64,000 bases of DNA from Thermoplasmatota archaeon (lineage in GTDB: Archaea > Thermoplasmatota > E2 > UBA202 > JdFR-43): assembly GCA_029258955.1 (NCBI GenBank), contig JAPDJT010000015.1, positions 1-64,000 of the forward strand, in the 5' to 3' direction. How positions within the stretch are numbered: the stretch's first letter is position 1; each line of letters starts with the position of its first letter. Made by a program: the position numbers and the translations under genes. Under the pieces are notes generated by a model. It saw only the letters and a list, made by a program, of their open reading frames with translations. It had not been told where the DNA came from and did no database searches. This document shows positions 48,884 to 58,282 of this stretch, piece by piece.

Positions 48884-51103
48884 CTACCTTCTTACCCACA
48901 CAGCTATTAATACTATTCCTATGAATGCAAGGAATGCCGGAATTATAAACTGCATAAAGATTAGCAGAAAGCCAGCTTTTTTAGCCTCTTCAGCCATTTC
49001 TTTAACAGATTTTTCTGTCATCCAGTATTCTAAATCAACGACTTTGACTTTATTTCCAGATAAGCTTTCAATTTGTTTTTTAGTCTGTATTGCTTCTTTT
49101 AAGCTTTCTTCCAAATCCTGTGTTTCTAAATCAATTTTAAGCACATCTACCTTCTTTCCAGATAATGCAACAACATCCATTAATTCTTCAGCTTTCTTTT
49201 TCATTTCTTGAATTGTGTCTTGTGTAAAGGATAGCCTCATTTTATATACATCTATCCAGAAGAATCCTCTTATGCCCAGTAAAGCTTCCAGAGGATTTAT
49301 TTTTTTAACAGATTCTTTTTGCATGTCTATTATTATTCCTGTAGCTGGCTCCACCCAGTATTTTGTGGTTGTTATGTATCTAACCACCATTTCTATGCCA
49401 GGCGTAGGATCATAAACGACCCTATCTTCATTTATTTCAAAAAGATACGTATGTATTCCATAATGATCTTCTTCTCTTACAAATTTAGCCAGAGATGTAG
49501 TCCCAATTTCAGGGTTCCACATTATATAATCTTTTCTTTCTACACCAGGGGCAAAAATATATAAACCCTCTCTAGCCATATCTCCATAATTTTTGGCTTC
49601 CATTCCACTATCTGCATATACACCATGATATTCTGTAATGCATGCCATATCTATTTTTTCTCCTGTCGCCTTATCATATGTTGTAGTGGTATCTTTCATA
49701 AGCAAAATTTTCTTACCATCTTCCCAGTATACATTTTCTACCTCAACCTCTCTTTCCATTTCTATATTTCTCTTTGGTTGAGAAATAATCCATAACTCTC
49801 CTTCCATCTCAACTTTTCCACCATAATTTTCTGGCAATGTATGCAAATCTGGGAATTGAGCTTTTACACATCCTTTCTTTTCTAAATACACAATGAAGCC
49901 GGTATTTGGTTCAACATAAAATGTTGTATTTCCTGTAAAGTATAAATCAATCCATCTATCACTCAGCCCTTCAATGAACTGCTTCCCAATATAGTAATCA
50001 GATACATTAATTACATATATATATGTCTTCAATCCAGCTAAGTCATATTCTCCTTTATATTCAGCTACTGAAACATTATTTATATCTCCATTCCATAAAA
50101 GATAATCTCTCTTTTCTACTCCTATTGGAAAAGTCATTAAACCTTTCTTGTTGCTGAGTTTTTCTATATATTCCATAGTATATGGATTTACAGCGTCTGT
50201 AGAATTTGCCTCTAATTCTTTTATTTCTCTTCCATTTTCATCTTTTGCAATTACTTTATTTTCAATGGTATAGTATTTTTCATTTGTTTCAATAACTCTT
50301 ATTTTATTACATACTGTCAAATTATAATTTTCATATTTGCCATTTGTTTGATTTAAAATAACGAGCTTTCCAGTTAAATATACACTTTTGTTGAGATTGC
50401 TAGGCAACTTATGCAAATCTGGGAATTTAGCGTATTGCCACAAATGTTTATATAAATCTACTATTGTACCTGTAACCGGGTCAACCCATGCATAGATGTA
50501 GCCACCATAATAAAGCTTCGCTTCCGGCAAATCTGGTAAATAACCCACAAATATGTCATTTTGACTTCCGTAAAATTTATAAGTCTTTATCCCTCCCCTG
50601 TATTCCTCACCTAAATAATGACCTATCGCCACTGCCTGCTCAGGCTTTATATATCCTTTTCTACAGGCATCATCTAAATCAGTATTCCATATTGGATAAT
50701 CTTTTTTCTCTACACCTACAGGAAAAATCCAATGAGCCATTCTATCTAAATCTCCATATCCTTCAATGTTTTCAGCAGTGTATGGATTTATACCATAAAT
50801 CTTAACCATCTTTATTTCTGGAACGGGCTCTCCAGTATTTGCATCAAAAGCTTGTATATCCTCCCTTACAATTAAAACATCACCTTCATCTTTTATTGCT
50901 TTAATATGCCTTACTATCTTTATATCTTTATATTCCAACTGCAATGAATCCAAGCTCAACATACCGAGTCGCCCATTGTAATAAATTACTTTGTCCAGGT
51001 CTTTTGGTAATCTTTTCATGGATGGCACAAGATACAACGCCATAAAGGGGGATAGCATGAGAAAAATGACTGCTATGATGAGCAGTAAATCCCTCTTTTT
51101 CAT
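48884..51103 (-). CDS. Triple DUF3068 (PorA-like) membrane protein
   Basis: 739 residues. An N-terminal membrane helix and a C-terminal one (FMQFIIPAFLAFIGIVLIAV) flank three copies of one module, each with VNPYTMEYIE/INPYTAENIE-type and GVE(K/R)KDY(P/L/I)xWN motifs (HWIFPVGVEKKDYPIWN, MTFPIGVEKRDYLLWN, YIFAPGVERKDYIMWN). These are DUF3068 signatures, known mainly from actinobacterial PorA-family proteins with one module. A coiled-coil segment precedes the last helix. Role unknown; it meets thrS end to end. Confidence 0.75.
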   Translation of the reverse strand: MKKRDLLLIIAVIFLMLSPFMALYLVPSMKRLPKDLDKVIYYNGRLGMLSLDSLQLEYKDIKIVRHIKAIKDEGDVLIVREDIQAFDANTGEPVPEIKMVKIYGINPYTAENIEGYGDLDRMAHWIFPVGVEKKDYPIWNTDLDDACRKGYIKPEQAVAIGHYLGEEYRGGIKTYKFYGSQNDIFVGYLPDLPEAKLYYGGYIYAWVDPVTGTIVDLYKHLWQYAKFPDLHKLPSNLNKSVYLTGKLVILNQTNGKYENYNLTVCNKIRVIETNEKYYTIENKVIAKDENGREIKELEANSTDAVNPYTMEYIEKLSNKKGLMTFPIGVEKRDYLLWNGDINNVSVAEYKGEYDLAGLKTYIYVINVSDYYIGKQFIEGLSDRWIDLYFTGNTTFYVEPNTGFIVYLEKKGCVKAQFPDLHTLPENYGGKVEMEGELWIISQPKRNIEMEREVEVENVYWEDGKKILLMKDTTTTYDKATGEKIDMACITEYHGVYADSGMEAKNYGDMAREGLYIFAPGVERKDYIMWNPEIGTTSLAKFVREEDHYGIHTYLFEINEDRVVYDPTPGIEMVVRYITTTKYWVEPATGIIIDMQKESVKKINPLEALLGIRGFFWIDVYKMRLSFTQDTIQEMKKKAEELMDVVALSGKKVDVLKIDLETQDLEESLKEAIQTKKQIESLSGNKVKVVDLEYWMTEKSVKEMAEEAKKAGFLLIFMQFIIPAFLAFIGIVLIAVWVRR

Positions 51104-51175
51104 GAATCAGTATGTTAAAAGAATTTAAGTAAGTTTTGAAGTTTGAATCAGGAGGTATAAGCCAATATAAAATCA

Positions 51176-51290
51176 AAATGAATTAAATTGTTGTTATGGC
51201 AAATTCCTTAATAGCAACATCGATTCTTTGCTATGCACCGTATTAGCCAATAGCAACTATTTCTTTCATTATTTTAGCCAAACTTAAAAA
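51176..51290. repeat. Palindromic intergenic repeat
   Basis: AATGAATTAAATTGTTGTTA at the left, GCCAATAGCAACTATTTCTT at the right, with a longer loop (TAGCAACATCGATTCTTTGC) than other copies. Confidence 0.5.
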
Positions 51291-51310
51291 GCCAACTCTG
51301 TTTTTGAATT

Positions 51311-52000
51311 ATGCTCATATTTATTCATGGGATGTGGAGCAATGCTGATGTTTGGAAAAATTATATCAAATATTTTGAAGCTCGAAATTATCCATGCAAA
51401 GCGATAAATTTGAAAGAAGGTTTAAATCTTAAAGATGCCTGTTTTGATGATTATGTGGCAAAAATAAGAAATATAGCAAGCAAAGACGATATACTCATAG
51501 GGCATTCTATGGGTGGATTGATTGTTCAAAAAGTGGCAGAAAAAATTCATGTAAAGGGAGGCATAGCAATATGCACAGCTCCTCCAAAAGGAATAAAATT
51601 TGGAAACTTTGGAATGACTTTATCTTCATTGCAATATCTTCCAAAAATTTTGTTGAAAAAACCTTTTAAACCTTCTTATTCCTTTCTGAAAAAATACATT
51701 TTAAATTGCATTGATGAAGAAGAAGCGAGAAAAATTTTTTATACTGTCGAAGCTGAGTCGCCAAGAGTAGCATATGAATTGGCAATGAATAAAATAAGCG
51801 TTGATGAAAGGAAGGTTAAATCTCCGCTTTTATTCATTGCAATGAAAGATGATAAAGCTTCTCCCCCAGAAATGGTAGAAAAAGTTGCAAAAAAATACAA
51901 CGCAGAATTTGTTGTTTTAGATGGCTGTCATTGGATTTTTAAAGAATATGAGCAGGTAGCTTATGAAATTTCAAAATTCATAATTAAATTGCATGAATAA
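51311..52000 (+). CDS. Alpha/beta hydrolase
   Basis: 229 residues. FIHGMWSNADVWKNYIKYFE begins the fold; the nucleophile is in ILIGHSMGGLIVQ, the acid in FIAMKDDKASPP and the His in VLDGCHWIF. Esterase or lipase-like activity; substrate unknown. It meets the dph6 gene end to end. Confidence 0.88.
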   Translation: MLIFIHGMWSNADVWKNYIKYFEARNYPCKAINLKEGLNLKDACFDDYVAKIRNIASKDDILIGHSMGGLIVQKVAEKIHVKGGIAICTAPPKGIKFGNFGMTLSSLQYLPKILLKKPFKPSYSFLKKYILNCIDEEEARKIFYTVEAESPRVAYELAMNKISVDERKVKSPLLFIAMKDDKASPPEMVEKVAKKYNAEFVVLDGCHWIFKEYEQVAYEISKFIIKLHE

Positions 52001-52669
52001 CTATTTATCCATAAGCTTCGCTTTCTTTATTTCATAGCTCCCTCTTTGCCCATCCCAAATTTTTACAGCATCAACAATTTCTATCCTTTTCTTATAAAGA
52101 GGACAATCTAAAACAAAAGTTTCATATTCCCCACCTTCACCAGCTACATTTATTCCATACTTCTCATTTAAAATCTTTAGCTCCTCTATACACTTTTCAT
52201 CAATTTTTCTTCCAAGCCATTTTTCATTTAAACCATATGCAGCAACAGCAGTTATAATTACTTCAAATCCCGCTAACAATAAATCTTCAAGCAGAACTTC
52301 CTGCCTCTTATGCCATAAAGGCATAAAAGATTTTACACCTATCTCATGACAAATTTTTTCTATTCTCGTCCTTTGATACTCGCTCGCTATAGCGCCCGCC
52401 ACCACGCCATCTACATTTGCTCTTTTTATAAGCTCCTTTAAATCATCAAGTTCTTTTTCTTTTTCTGCTTCGCTTTCTTTCATCAACAAAGGTAAATCCA
52501 TTGCTTCCGCAATCAAAGGCAATAATTGTATATTCTCCTTATGATACATCCATGACAATTTCTTTGGCTTTATTGCAATTAAAGCATCTATAATCCATCC
52601 ATAATGTTTTGCAACATAGCAGGCATATAAAGAATCTTTTCCTCCAGTTATTAAACCAGCTACTCTCAT
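52001..52669 (-). CDS. dph6: Diphthine--ammonia ligase
   Basis: 222 residues. MRVAGLITGGKDSLYACYVA carries the PP-loop GGKDS of N-type ATP pyrophosphatases, and GVVAGAIASEYQRTRIEKIC, MPLWHKR and GINVAGEGGEYETFVLDCPL are Dph6 signatures. It makes the final amidation of diphthamide on archaeal EF-2. It overlaps the CNNM gene by 4 bases. Confidence 0.9.
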   Translation of the reverse strand: MRVAGLITGGKDSLYACYVAKHYGWIIDALIAIKPKKLSWMYHKENIQLLPLIAEAMDLPLLMKESEAEKEKELDDLKELIKRANVDGVVAGAIASEYQRTRIEKICHEIGVKSFMPLWHKRQEVLLEDLLLAGFEVIITAVAAYGLNEKWLGRKIDEKCIEELKILNEKYGINVAGEGGEYETFVLDCPLYKKRIEIVDAVKIWDGQRGSYEIKKAKLMDK

Positions 52670-53640
52670 TTTACATCATGCTCATCTCTTATTTCTCCAA
52701 ATATTTCCTCTATTAAATCCTCCAGTGTTACAATTCCCAAGGTTTTCCCGTCTTTTGATTGCAATATTGCCATATGCACTTTTCTTTTCTGCATTTCCCT
52801 TAGCACATCATCTATTTTCATTGCAGGTGTAATTTTCAAAATATCCCTCATTATCTCCTTTATTGGCGTATTTTCATCCTTCATTAAAGCATCTTTTACA
52901 TGAACCATTCCAACAATGTCATCCAAATTTTCCCTATAAACAGGGAATCTTGAATAGCCAGTTTCTACAGATTTCTTAATCAAATCTTTAACTTTATCAT
53001 TTTCATGCAAGCAGACCATCTCCTCCTTTGGAACATACACCTCTATTGCCTTTGTTTCATCAAAATCAAATACTTCCTCAACAAGCTCCTTTTCATCTTT
53101 TTCTATTGTTCCCTGTTCCACTCCCAAATCAAGCATAACTTTAATTTCTTTTTCCGTAACAACTTCCTTTCTTTTCTCTTTTCCTACAAATTTTATAATT
53201 GCCTCCGAAATTGCTGTAAAAGCACTTGCCAAAGGATAAAAAACATTCCTAATAAACGCCAGATATTTTGCAACTTTTATTGCAAACTTATAGTTATCCC
53301 TGCCATAAGCTTTAGGGGTGGCTTCACCAAAAATGATTATAACTAATGTCATTATAGCTGTCGCCACTCCAACTCCAGCGTTGCCAAAAATATGTGTTGC
53401 TAAAGCTCCAGCCAGAATGGAGGCTGTTATATTAACAAGATTATTACCAACTACTATGGCACTTATTACTTCATCTCCCTTTTCCAGCAATTCTTCAAGC
53501 AATTTTGCATTCTTATTTCCTTTTAACACCTCTTCCCTTACTCTTACTCTATCTACAGATACAAAAGCCATTTCTGCAGATGCGAAAAAAGCTGAAAGAA
53601 AAATTAGAATTATTATTGCTATTAAAATTAGCCAAATCAT
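52666..53640 (-). CDS. CNNM/CorB-type membrane protein with CBS pair
   Basis: 324 residues. The DUF21 domain (1-180) has three or four membrane helices (ILIFLSAFFASAEMAFVSVD; IVVGNNLVNITASILAGAL), then an acidic linker and two CBS motifs (RFPVYRENLDDIVGMVHVKD; GKTLGIVTLEDLIEEIFGEI). The CorC/HlyC domain common in bacteria is absent. Divalent-cation transport or sensing is inferred. Its ATG touches the S14 stop, so it is in the ribosomal operon. Confidence 0.88.
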   Translation of the reverse strand: MIWLILIAIIILIFLSAFFASAEMAFVSVDRVRVREEVLKGNKNAKLLEELLEKGDEVISAIVVGNNLVNITASILAGALATHIFGNAGVGVATAIMTLVIIIFGEATPKAYGRDNYKFAIKVAKYLAFIRNVFYPLASAFTAISEAIIKFVGKEKRKEVVTEKEIKVMLDLGVEQGTIEKDEKELVEEVFDFDETKAIEVYVPKEEMVCLHENDKVKDLIKKSVETGYSRFPVYRENLDDIVGMVHVKDALMKDENTPIKEIMRDILKITPAMKIDDVLREMQKRKVHMAILQSKDGKTLGIVTLEDLIEEIFGEIRDEHDVK

Positions 53641-53796
53641 TTAGCTATATTTTTTGAAACCCATCTCTTCAGCAACTTCTCTAAAACATTGCCTACATAA
53701 ATGCATTCCATATCTTCTTATTATACCTCTTTTTCTTCCGCATCTCTTGCATCCTTCTACCCTTCCATATTTCTTTTGTCTTTCCTTTATCCTCAT
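53641..53796 (-). CDS. rps14: Ribosomal protein S14 (uS14), zinc form
   Basis: 51 residues: [20 protein letters not shown] followed by CRQCFREVA gives the four-Cys zinc finger of archaeal uS14. The first bases overlap the L5 end by 4. It lies between L5 and a non-ribosomal gene; the usual next gene, S8, is not there. Confidence 0.93.
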   Translation of the reverse strand: MRIKERQKKYGRVEGCKRCGRKRGIIRRYGMHLCRQCFREVAEEMGFKKYS

Positions 53797-54311
53797 TCTA
53801 TTACCTCCACATTAAATTCTTTTTTAACAAATTCCATTGCTTCCTCCCTTGTTATTCTATGCTTTCTTGGCACTTTTGTTTTCGCTCTCTTCCTTCTTTT
53901 TATCCTGTATCCTTTTCTTTCTAATGTAACGCAAACATCCATCCCAAATATTCCTATTTCTGGGTCATATTTAACTCCTTCAAAATCAGTATGCTCAGCT
54001 ATTCCAAATGAAAAGTTTCCTTCCTCATCAAATGACCATGCTGGTAGTTTAAAATCTCTCACCCACAATGCTTTCTTTAAAAAATCTATTGCTTTCTGTT
54101 TCCTTAAAGTGACTTTACATCCTATGGGCAAGCCTTTTCTTATTCCAAAATCTCTATTTGTTACCTTTGCAATTGTTTGCACTGGCTTTTGACCAGTGAG
54201 CATTTCCAAAACTTTTTCTGCCTTCCTTAACCTTTCTCCTCCCTCTCCAACGCCTATATTGACTGTGACTTTTTCTATTCTTATTTGCCTCATGGGATTA
54301 TCACTCTTCAT
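53793..54311 (-). CDS. rpl5: Ribosomal protein L5 (uL5)
   Basis: 172 residues. [50 protein letters not shown] and [15 protein letters not shown] are the archaeal uL5 blocks. The ATG at 54311 was kept because NPM is common before RIEKV in this family. Binds 5S rRNA. Confidence 0.96.
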   Translation of the reverse strand: MKSDNPMRQIRIEKVTVNIGVGEGGERLRKAEKVLEMLTGQKPVQTIAKVTNRDFGIRKGLPIGCKVTLRKQKAIDFLKKALWVRDFKLPAWSFDEEGNFSFGIAEHTDFEGVKYDPEIGIFGMDVCVTLERKGYRIKRRKRAKTKVPRKHRITREEAMEFVKKEFNVEVIE

Positions 54312-55011
54312 AGCCCTCAGCTCCTGGTAATTGCACTAATGGCTTATCTTTTCCAATTGGAAATACATATGGTTTAATTGTGGAAAAGCCCTTTAATTTA
54401 ACAATATTTGGCATTGGGCTCCTTGTAACAATAACTTCTTCAATCTCTGCTATTTGCCCAGTATGTTTTCCTCCAATTATCATAGCCAATATACCTTTTT
54501 CCATTGGAATCTTTTCTAAGATTTCTTGCTCAGGCACAGATATCCTCAAAACATCCCCTGTTTTATATTCATTCTCCTCCACCAATATATTTCTACCATC
54601 ATGCAAATTGAGTTGTAATTTTCCTCCTTTAACCATGGTTTTGTTTTCTATTCTACAAAGCTTCCATTTTGCTCTTTCTTCATCAATTTCAACCAAGCTC
54701 AAAACCCCTCTTGAATCAAACAAAACTCTATAATGCAAATCCATTTTTGGAATGGAAATTACATCCATGAAACCACATGGAAATTTGTAATCTCTTCTTG
54801 GCTTACCATCAACCAAAATTTCTCTTGCAGAAATTATTTTTCTTGCCTCTCTTCCTGTGTCTGCCAAATGCAAGAAATCTCTCACAATTAACAATAAAGG
54901 AATGCTTCTCTCAACTGGATGGGGACCTGGTGAAGGCTTAACAGTCCATTTTGCAACTTTTCTTTCAAGCTTCCAACTTTTCGGTGCGCTTAATCTTTTT
55001 AAATGTGCCAT
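54301..55011 (-). CDS. rps4e: Ribosomal protein S4e (eS4)
   Basis: 236 residues: HLKRLSAPKSWKLERKVAKW, GPHPVERSIPLLLIVRDFL and an S4 domain (ILVDGKPRRDYKFPCGFMDV), then a KOW-type C-terminus (MIIGGKHTGQIAEIEEV). Archaea/eukaryote-specific 30S protein. Overlaps L5 by 11 bases. Confidence 0.96.
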   Translation of the reverse strand: MAHLKRLSAPKSWKLERKVAKWTVKPSPGPHPVERSIPLLLIVRDFLHLADTGREARKIISAREILVDGKPRRDYKFPCGFMDVISIPKMDLHYRVLFDSRGVLSLVEIDEERAKWKLCRIENKTMVKGGKLQLNLHDGRNILVEENEYKTGDVLRISVPEQEILEKIPMEKGILAMIIGGKHTGQIAEIEEVIVTRSPMPNIVKLKGFSTIKPYVFPIGKDKPLVQLPGAEGYEE

Positions 55012-55521
55012 CTAATCCTCCTTATTCTTTTCTTTATTTAAATCTTTCTCCTCCTCTTCCTCAATTTCTTCTTCCTCTTCTTCCTCTTCTTCCATTTCCT
55101 TTTCCTCTTCCATTTCTTTGAGCTGTTCTTCAGCTTCCTTCTCTATTTCTTTTCTTGTTTCTTCTGGCAATCCTTCTTCAAGCTTTCTACGCCTCCATGG
55201 ATCTGTCAAATTAAGCCTAGTTATTATGACATTTGATGCATGTATTGGGCGAGGAACTTTCTTTCCATCTACTTTTGTAATTGTAACTCCTTCAACTTCT
55301 ATTCTTCCTTTCTTAACATCTACTCTCCTTACTTTGCCAACATATCCCTTAAAATCTCCTCTAACAACCTTTACAGTGTCTCCTTTTACAACTGGCAAAC
55401 TCCTTCTCCTATATTTTATTATTAGCTCCTCCGCCAGATGAGCAGCTACCCATTTCCTCTTTTTATGCAGAGGAGCTGAATACAATAATTTCCTTTGTTT
55501 TCTTGGCTGATAGCTCTTCAT
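55012..55521 (-). CDS. rpl24: Ribosomal protein L24 (uL24) with acidic tail
   Basis: 169 residues. RKQRKLLYSAPLHKKRKWVA and the KOW motif VRGDFKGYVGKVRRVD are family hallmarks. After residue 120 a very acidic tail (EEEKEMEEEEEEEEEIEEEE in part) extends it beyond the usual 120 residues. One base separates it from the S4e start. Confidence 0.96.
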   Translation of the reverse strand: MKSYQPRKQRKLLYSAPLHKKRKWVAAHLAEELIIKYRRRSLPVVKGDTVKVVRGDFKGYVGKVRRVDVKKGRIEVEGVTITKVDGKKVPRPIHASNVIITRLNLTDPWRRRKLEEGLPEETRKEIEKEAEEQLKEMEEEKEMEEEEEEEEEIEEEEEKDLNKEKNKED

Positions 55522-55525
55522 TTTA

Positions 55526-55924
55526 TCACACTATTATGGAAGCTGCAGCAGCTATACGAGGCCATCTATCAGCAGCTTCTCTAGCAACAGGTCCTTTAAT
55601 AGCTGAGCCTTTCATATCTCCTTGAGGAGTAACAAGAACTGCAGCATTATCTTCAAATTGTATTCTTGTTCCATCTGGTCGCCTATATGGCATTCTTTGG
55701 CGTATAATAACTGCATAAAGCACTTGCCTTTTCAATTCTGGCTTACCTTTTTTAACTGTAACAACAACTAAATCTCCAACACCAGCTGCTGGATAACGGC
55801 GGTGCACTCCTTTTATATTTTTAACAGCAATAATCTCAACTATCCTCGCCCCAGTATTGTCAGCACATTCTAACTGGGCGCCAGTAGGCAATCCTCTTGT
55901 TATTGAAGCAGCTATTCCCTTCAT
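55526..55924 (-). CDS. rpl14: Ribosomal protein L14 (uL14)
   Basis: 132 residues: [40 protein letters not shown] and [20 protein letters not shown]. Full length. Overlaps S17 by 4 bases. Confidence 0.97.
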   Translation of the reverse strand: MKGIAASITRGLPTGAQLECADNTGARIVEIIAVKNIKGVHRRYPAAGVGDLVVVTVKKGKPELKRQVLYAVIIRQRMPYRRPDGTRIQFEDNAAVLVTPQGDMKGSAIKGPVAREAADRWPRIAAAASIIV

Positions 55925-56238
55925 TTTTTACTCACCACCACAAAGTGCTTTGTTTTGCTTAAAGGGCGACATTCCATTATGATTACTTCATCACCTTTTT
56001 TAACTTCTATGCATGGTGGCAGATGAGCTTTATATCTGCTTGTTCTTTTCTCATATCTTTCATATTTCGGCACATAGTGCAAACGCTCTCTTTCTACAAC
56101 TACTGTTCTCTGCATGGCTGTAGATACAACTTTTCCTCTTATAATTACTCCTCTCACCTTTAAATGCCCATGCCATGGGCATTTTTCATCATCGCATTCC
56201 TTTTCCGGTGGTTTAACATCAATTCCTATATCCCTCAT
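55921..56238 (-). CDS. rps17: Ribosomal protein S17 (uS17)
   Basis: 105 residues: [40 protein letters not shown] and [20 protein letters not shown], the archaeal uS17 pattern. Overlaps its neighbours by 4 bases on each side. Confidence 0.97.
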   Translation of the reverse strand: MRDIGIDVKPPEKECDDEKCPWHGHLKVRGVIIRGKVVSTAMQRTVVVERERLHYVPKYERYEKRTSRYKAHLPPCIEVKKGDEVIIMECRPLSKTKHFVVVSKK

Positions 56239-56480
56239 TTTATCTTCCTTATCCTATCTTCAGGCCTATATTTTATTTTTTTCCCATCAACAACCTTACC
56301 ATTTATTTCAAAGACTGCAATATCTTTTGGTATTTTTTTAATTTTCCCCTGACTTTCTATTATGAGCATGTTTTTTGTTTCATCAATTATCTCGCCTTCG
56401 ACTCCTTCCAATGACTTATCTGTAGCCTTAAGGACTTTAACTGGCAACCCAATAAACTCATGCTTTAAAAAATTTTTCAT
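56235..56480 (-). CDS. rnp1: RNase P protein component 1 (Rpp29)
   Basis: 81 residues from the ATG at 56480. [20 protein letters not shown] and [20 protein letters not shown] are the Rpp29 Sm-like fold. It joins the RNase P holoenzyme. The longer frame upstream is only the aIF1 gene in another frame. Confidence 0.93.
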   Translation of the reverse strand: MKNFLKHEFIGLPVKVLKATDKSLEGVEGEIIDETKNMLIIESQGKIKKIPKDIAVFEINGKVVDGKKIKYRPEDRIRKIK

Positions 56481-56773
56481 TCTACTTCCACCGTAAATCC
56501 CATCTCTTCTAACTTCTTCTTTGCTCTTTCCTTGTGATCTCCCTGCAGTTCTATTGAGTTTTTCCTTACTGTTCCTCCACATGCACAGCATTTTTTCAAC
56601 TCCTTTGCTAACTCACCAATATCAACAGATGAATCTAATCCTGAAATGATGGTAACAATTTTTCCATACCTTCTCCTTTCAGTAGTTATTTTTATTTCCT
56701 GTCCTTCCCTTGCTATTTTTTCACAAACACACAGTTCCTTAGGCAATCCACAAACTTTGCATATGTCGCTCAT
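56477..56773 (-). CDS. Translation initiation factor aIF1 (SUI1 family)
   Basis: 98 residues. An N-terminal zinc site (CKVCGLPKELCVCEKI) precedes the SUI1 domain (YGKIVTIISGLDSS, LKKCCACGGTVRKNSIELQG). It controls start-codon choice on the small subunit. It sits in its usual archaeal place between L29 and Rpp29. Confidence 0.95.
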   Translation of the reverse strand: MSDICKVCGLPKELCVCEKIAREGQEIKITTERRRYGKIVTIISGLDSSVDIGELAKELKKCCACGGTVRKNSIELQGDHKERAKKKLEEMGFTVEVE

Positions 56774-56967
56774 CCTATATCTCCTTCCTCCCTCATTATT
56801 GTAAGCAATCTTGCAATTGTTTTCCTCAAATACCTTATCCTGCCTGGTGAGGGAGGCGAGCCACCCATAGATGCTCTTCCATATTCCTCCATAAGCTCAT
56901 TTCTTAATTCCAGTAATTTTTTCCTTCTTTCTTCGCTACTCATTGCCCTTATTTCCTTCGCTTTCAT
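56770..56967 (-). CDS. rpl29: Ribosomal protein L29 (uL29)
   Basis: 65 residues from the ATG at 56967: MKAKEIRAMSSEERRKKLLE and PGRIRYLRKTIARLLTIMRE. A TTG three codons earlier is possible. It overlaps the S3 gene by 32 bases, an unusually long overlap created by the S3 C-terminal extension. Confidence 0.95.
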   Translation of the reverse strand: MKAKEIRAMSSEERRKKLLELRNELMEEYGRASMGGSPPSPGRIRYLRKTIARLLTIMREEGDIG

Positions 56968-57820
56968 TCCTTTCAAGCACCTCCTTTAATACTTCCTTTA
57001 ATTTCTCAGCCCTTTTTATACCTATCCCTTTGATTTCAATCAAATCATTAATATCCATCTCATATACTTCTCTTGCATTCTTAATTCCGGCTTTCTTTAA
57101 AGCATTTAAAATATTTGAAGGAATGCCAGGAATTTCTAAAACATCTAATTTTTCTAATTTTTCTAAAGCTTCTTCCTTGCTTTCTTCAATTCTCCTCAAC
57201 TCCTCCTTAATCTCTTCTTTCTTCTCCTCTAAAATTTCAACTTCATCAGGCAATTTTGCATCTGGAGGCATTATTCTAACTTTAACTCCTATTACACCAG
57301 GCTTAGTTAATGCTATAGCCCTTCCTTCCTTCATAACTTGCTTAGCTACTTCCCCGCAATATTTAACGTAGCCAGCAGTAAATTTTTCTGTTCTATGTCG
57401 CGCCCCCGTAAGCTTTCCAGATATAATAACTTGACAGCCTCTTGCACCAGCATCCATTATACGGCGAACTGTTGAATGTCCAACTCTCCTAAAATGCCAT
57501 CCTCTTTCCAAAGCTGCAGCAACTTTTTGAGCCATAAGCTGGGGGTTTAAAGCAATAGCATCTTTTACTTCTTCAATTTCAATTTGAGGGTTTTCAATTC
57601 CAAATTCCTTTTCTATTTTTTCTGTAAGTTCCTTTATTCTTTTTCCTCCTTTTCCTATGATTAAGCCTGGTCTTTCAATTTGCATTGTTATAAGAGTGCC
57701 TAAGGGAGTTCTTTGAATTTTCAGCCCACCAAAACCTGCTCTCTCGCTTTCTTTCATTAGAAATTCTTTGAGTAGAACTCTTTTCTGGCTTTCCATAACA
57801 AATTTTCTTTCTATTGCCAT
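56936..57820 (-). CDS. rps3: Ribosomal protein S3 (uS3) with helix-hairpin-helix tail
   Basis: 294 residues. The KH domain has RPGLIIGKGGKRIKELTEKI and the C-domain has GCQVIISGKLTGARHRTEKF. After residue 215 a Glu-rich helix leads to a helix-hairpin-helix pair (LEIPGIPSNILNALKKAGIK; LIEIKGIGIKRAEKLKEVL), extra to the usual archaeal uS3 of about 210-240 residues. Function of the tail unknown. Confidence 0.95.
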   Translation of the reverse strand: MAIERKFVMESQKRVLLKEFLMKESERAGFGGLKIQRTPLGTLITMQIERPGLIIGKGGKRIKELTEKIEKEFGIENPQIEIEEVKDAIALNPQLMAQKVAAALERGWHFRRVGHSTVRRIMDAGARGCQVIISGKLTGARHRTEKFTAGYVKYCGEVAKQVMKEGRAIALTKPGVIGVKVRIMPPDAKLPDEVEILEEKKEEIKEELRRIEESKEEALEKLEKLDVLEIPGIPSNILNALKKAGIKNAREVYEMDINDLIEIKGIGIKRAEKLKEVLKEVLERNESEGNKGNE

Positions 57821-57821
57821 G

Positions 57822-58277
57822 TTATTCCTCCTCTTCTTCCTTTTCAGCTATTATTATTTCAACATTCGTTGTTCTTTCATGCCATGCTGTAGCTCTTCCA
57901 AAGGCACGAGGCATATAACTTTTTATCATTCTCCCTCTGTAGGCAGAGATATGAGCAATATACATATTTTCTGGATTTAAACCTTTATATTCTGCATTAT
58001 TTTCAGCATTTTCTAATACTCTCAATATAAGTTTGCAAGCTTTTTGAGGATATGCCCCTGGGCCAATTCCTTTTTTATGAGCTCTCTCCGTATTATGAGT
58101 TCTAAATGGAATTGCCCTTTTGAAATTTATAACATCCTGCAAATATTGCTTCGCTTCCTTTACACTCATTCCCTTTATAGCTCTAATTATGTTTTCGCAA
58201 TGCTTTGGAGAGCAGTGAAGCTCTCTACCATAAGCCTTTGCAGATTTTTCCGGGTCTAATTCCATTGAGTACTTCAT
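57822..58277 (-). CDS. rpl22: Ribosomal protein L22 (uL22)
   Basis: 151 residues from the ATG at 58277 (a GTG three codons earlier overlaps the S19 stop). CSPKHCENIIRAIKGMSVKE and RAFGRATAWHERTTNVEIII identify it. Acidic C-terminal end. Confidence 0.96.
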   Translation of the reverse strand: MKYSMELDPEKSAKAYGRELHCSPKHCENIIRAIKGMSVKEAKQYLQDVINFKRAIPFRTHNTERAHKKGIGPGAYPQKACKLILRVLENAENNAEYKGLNPENMYIAHISAYRGRMIKSYMPRAFGRATAWHERTTNVEIIIAEKEEEEE

Positions 58278-58282
58278 TTTTA

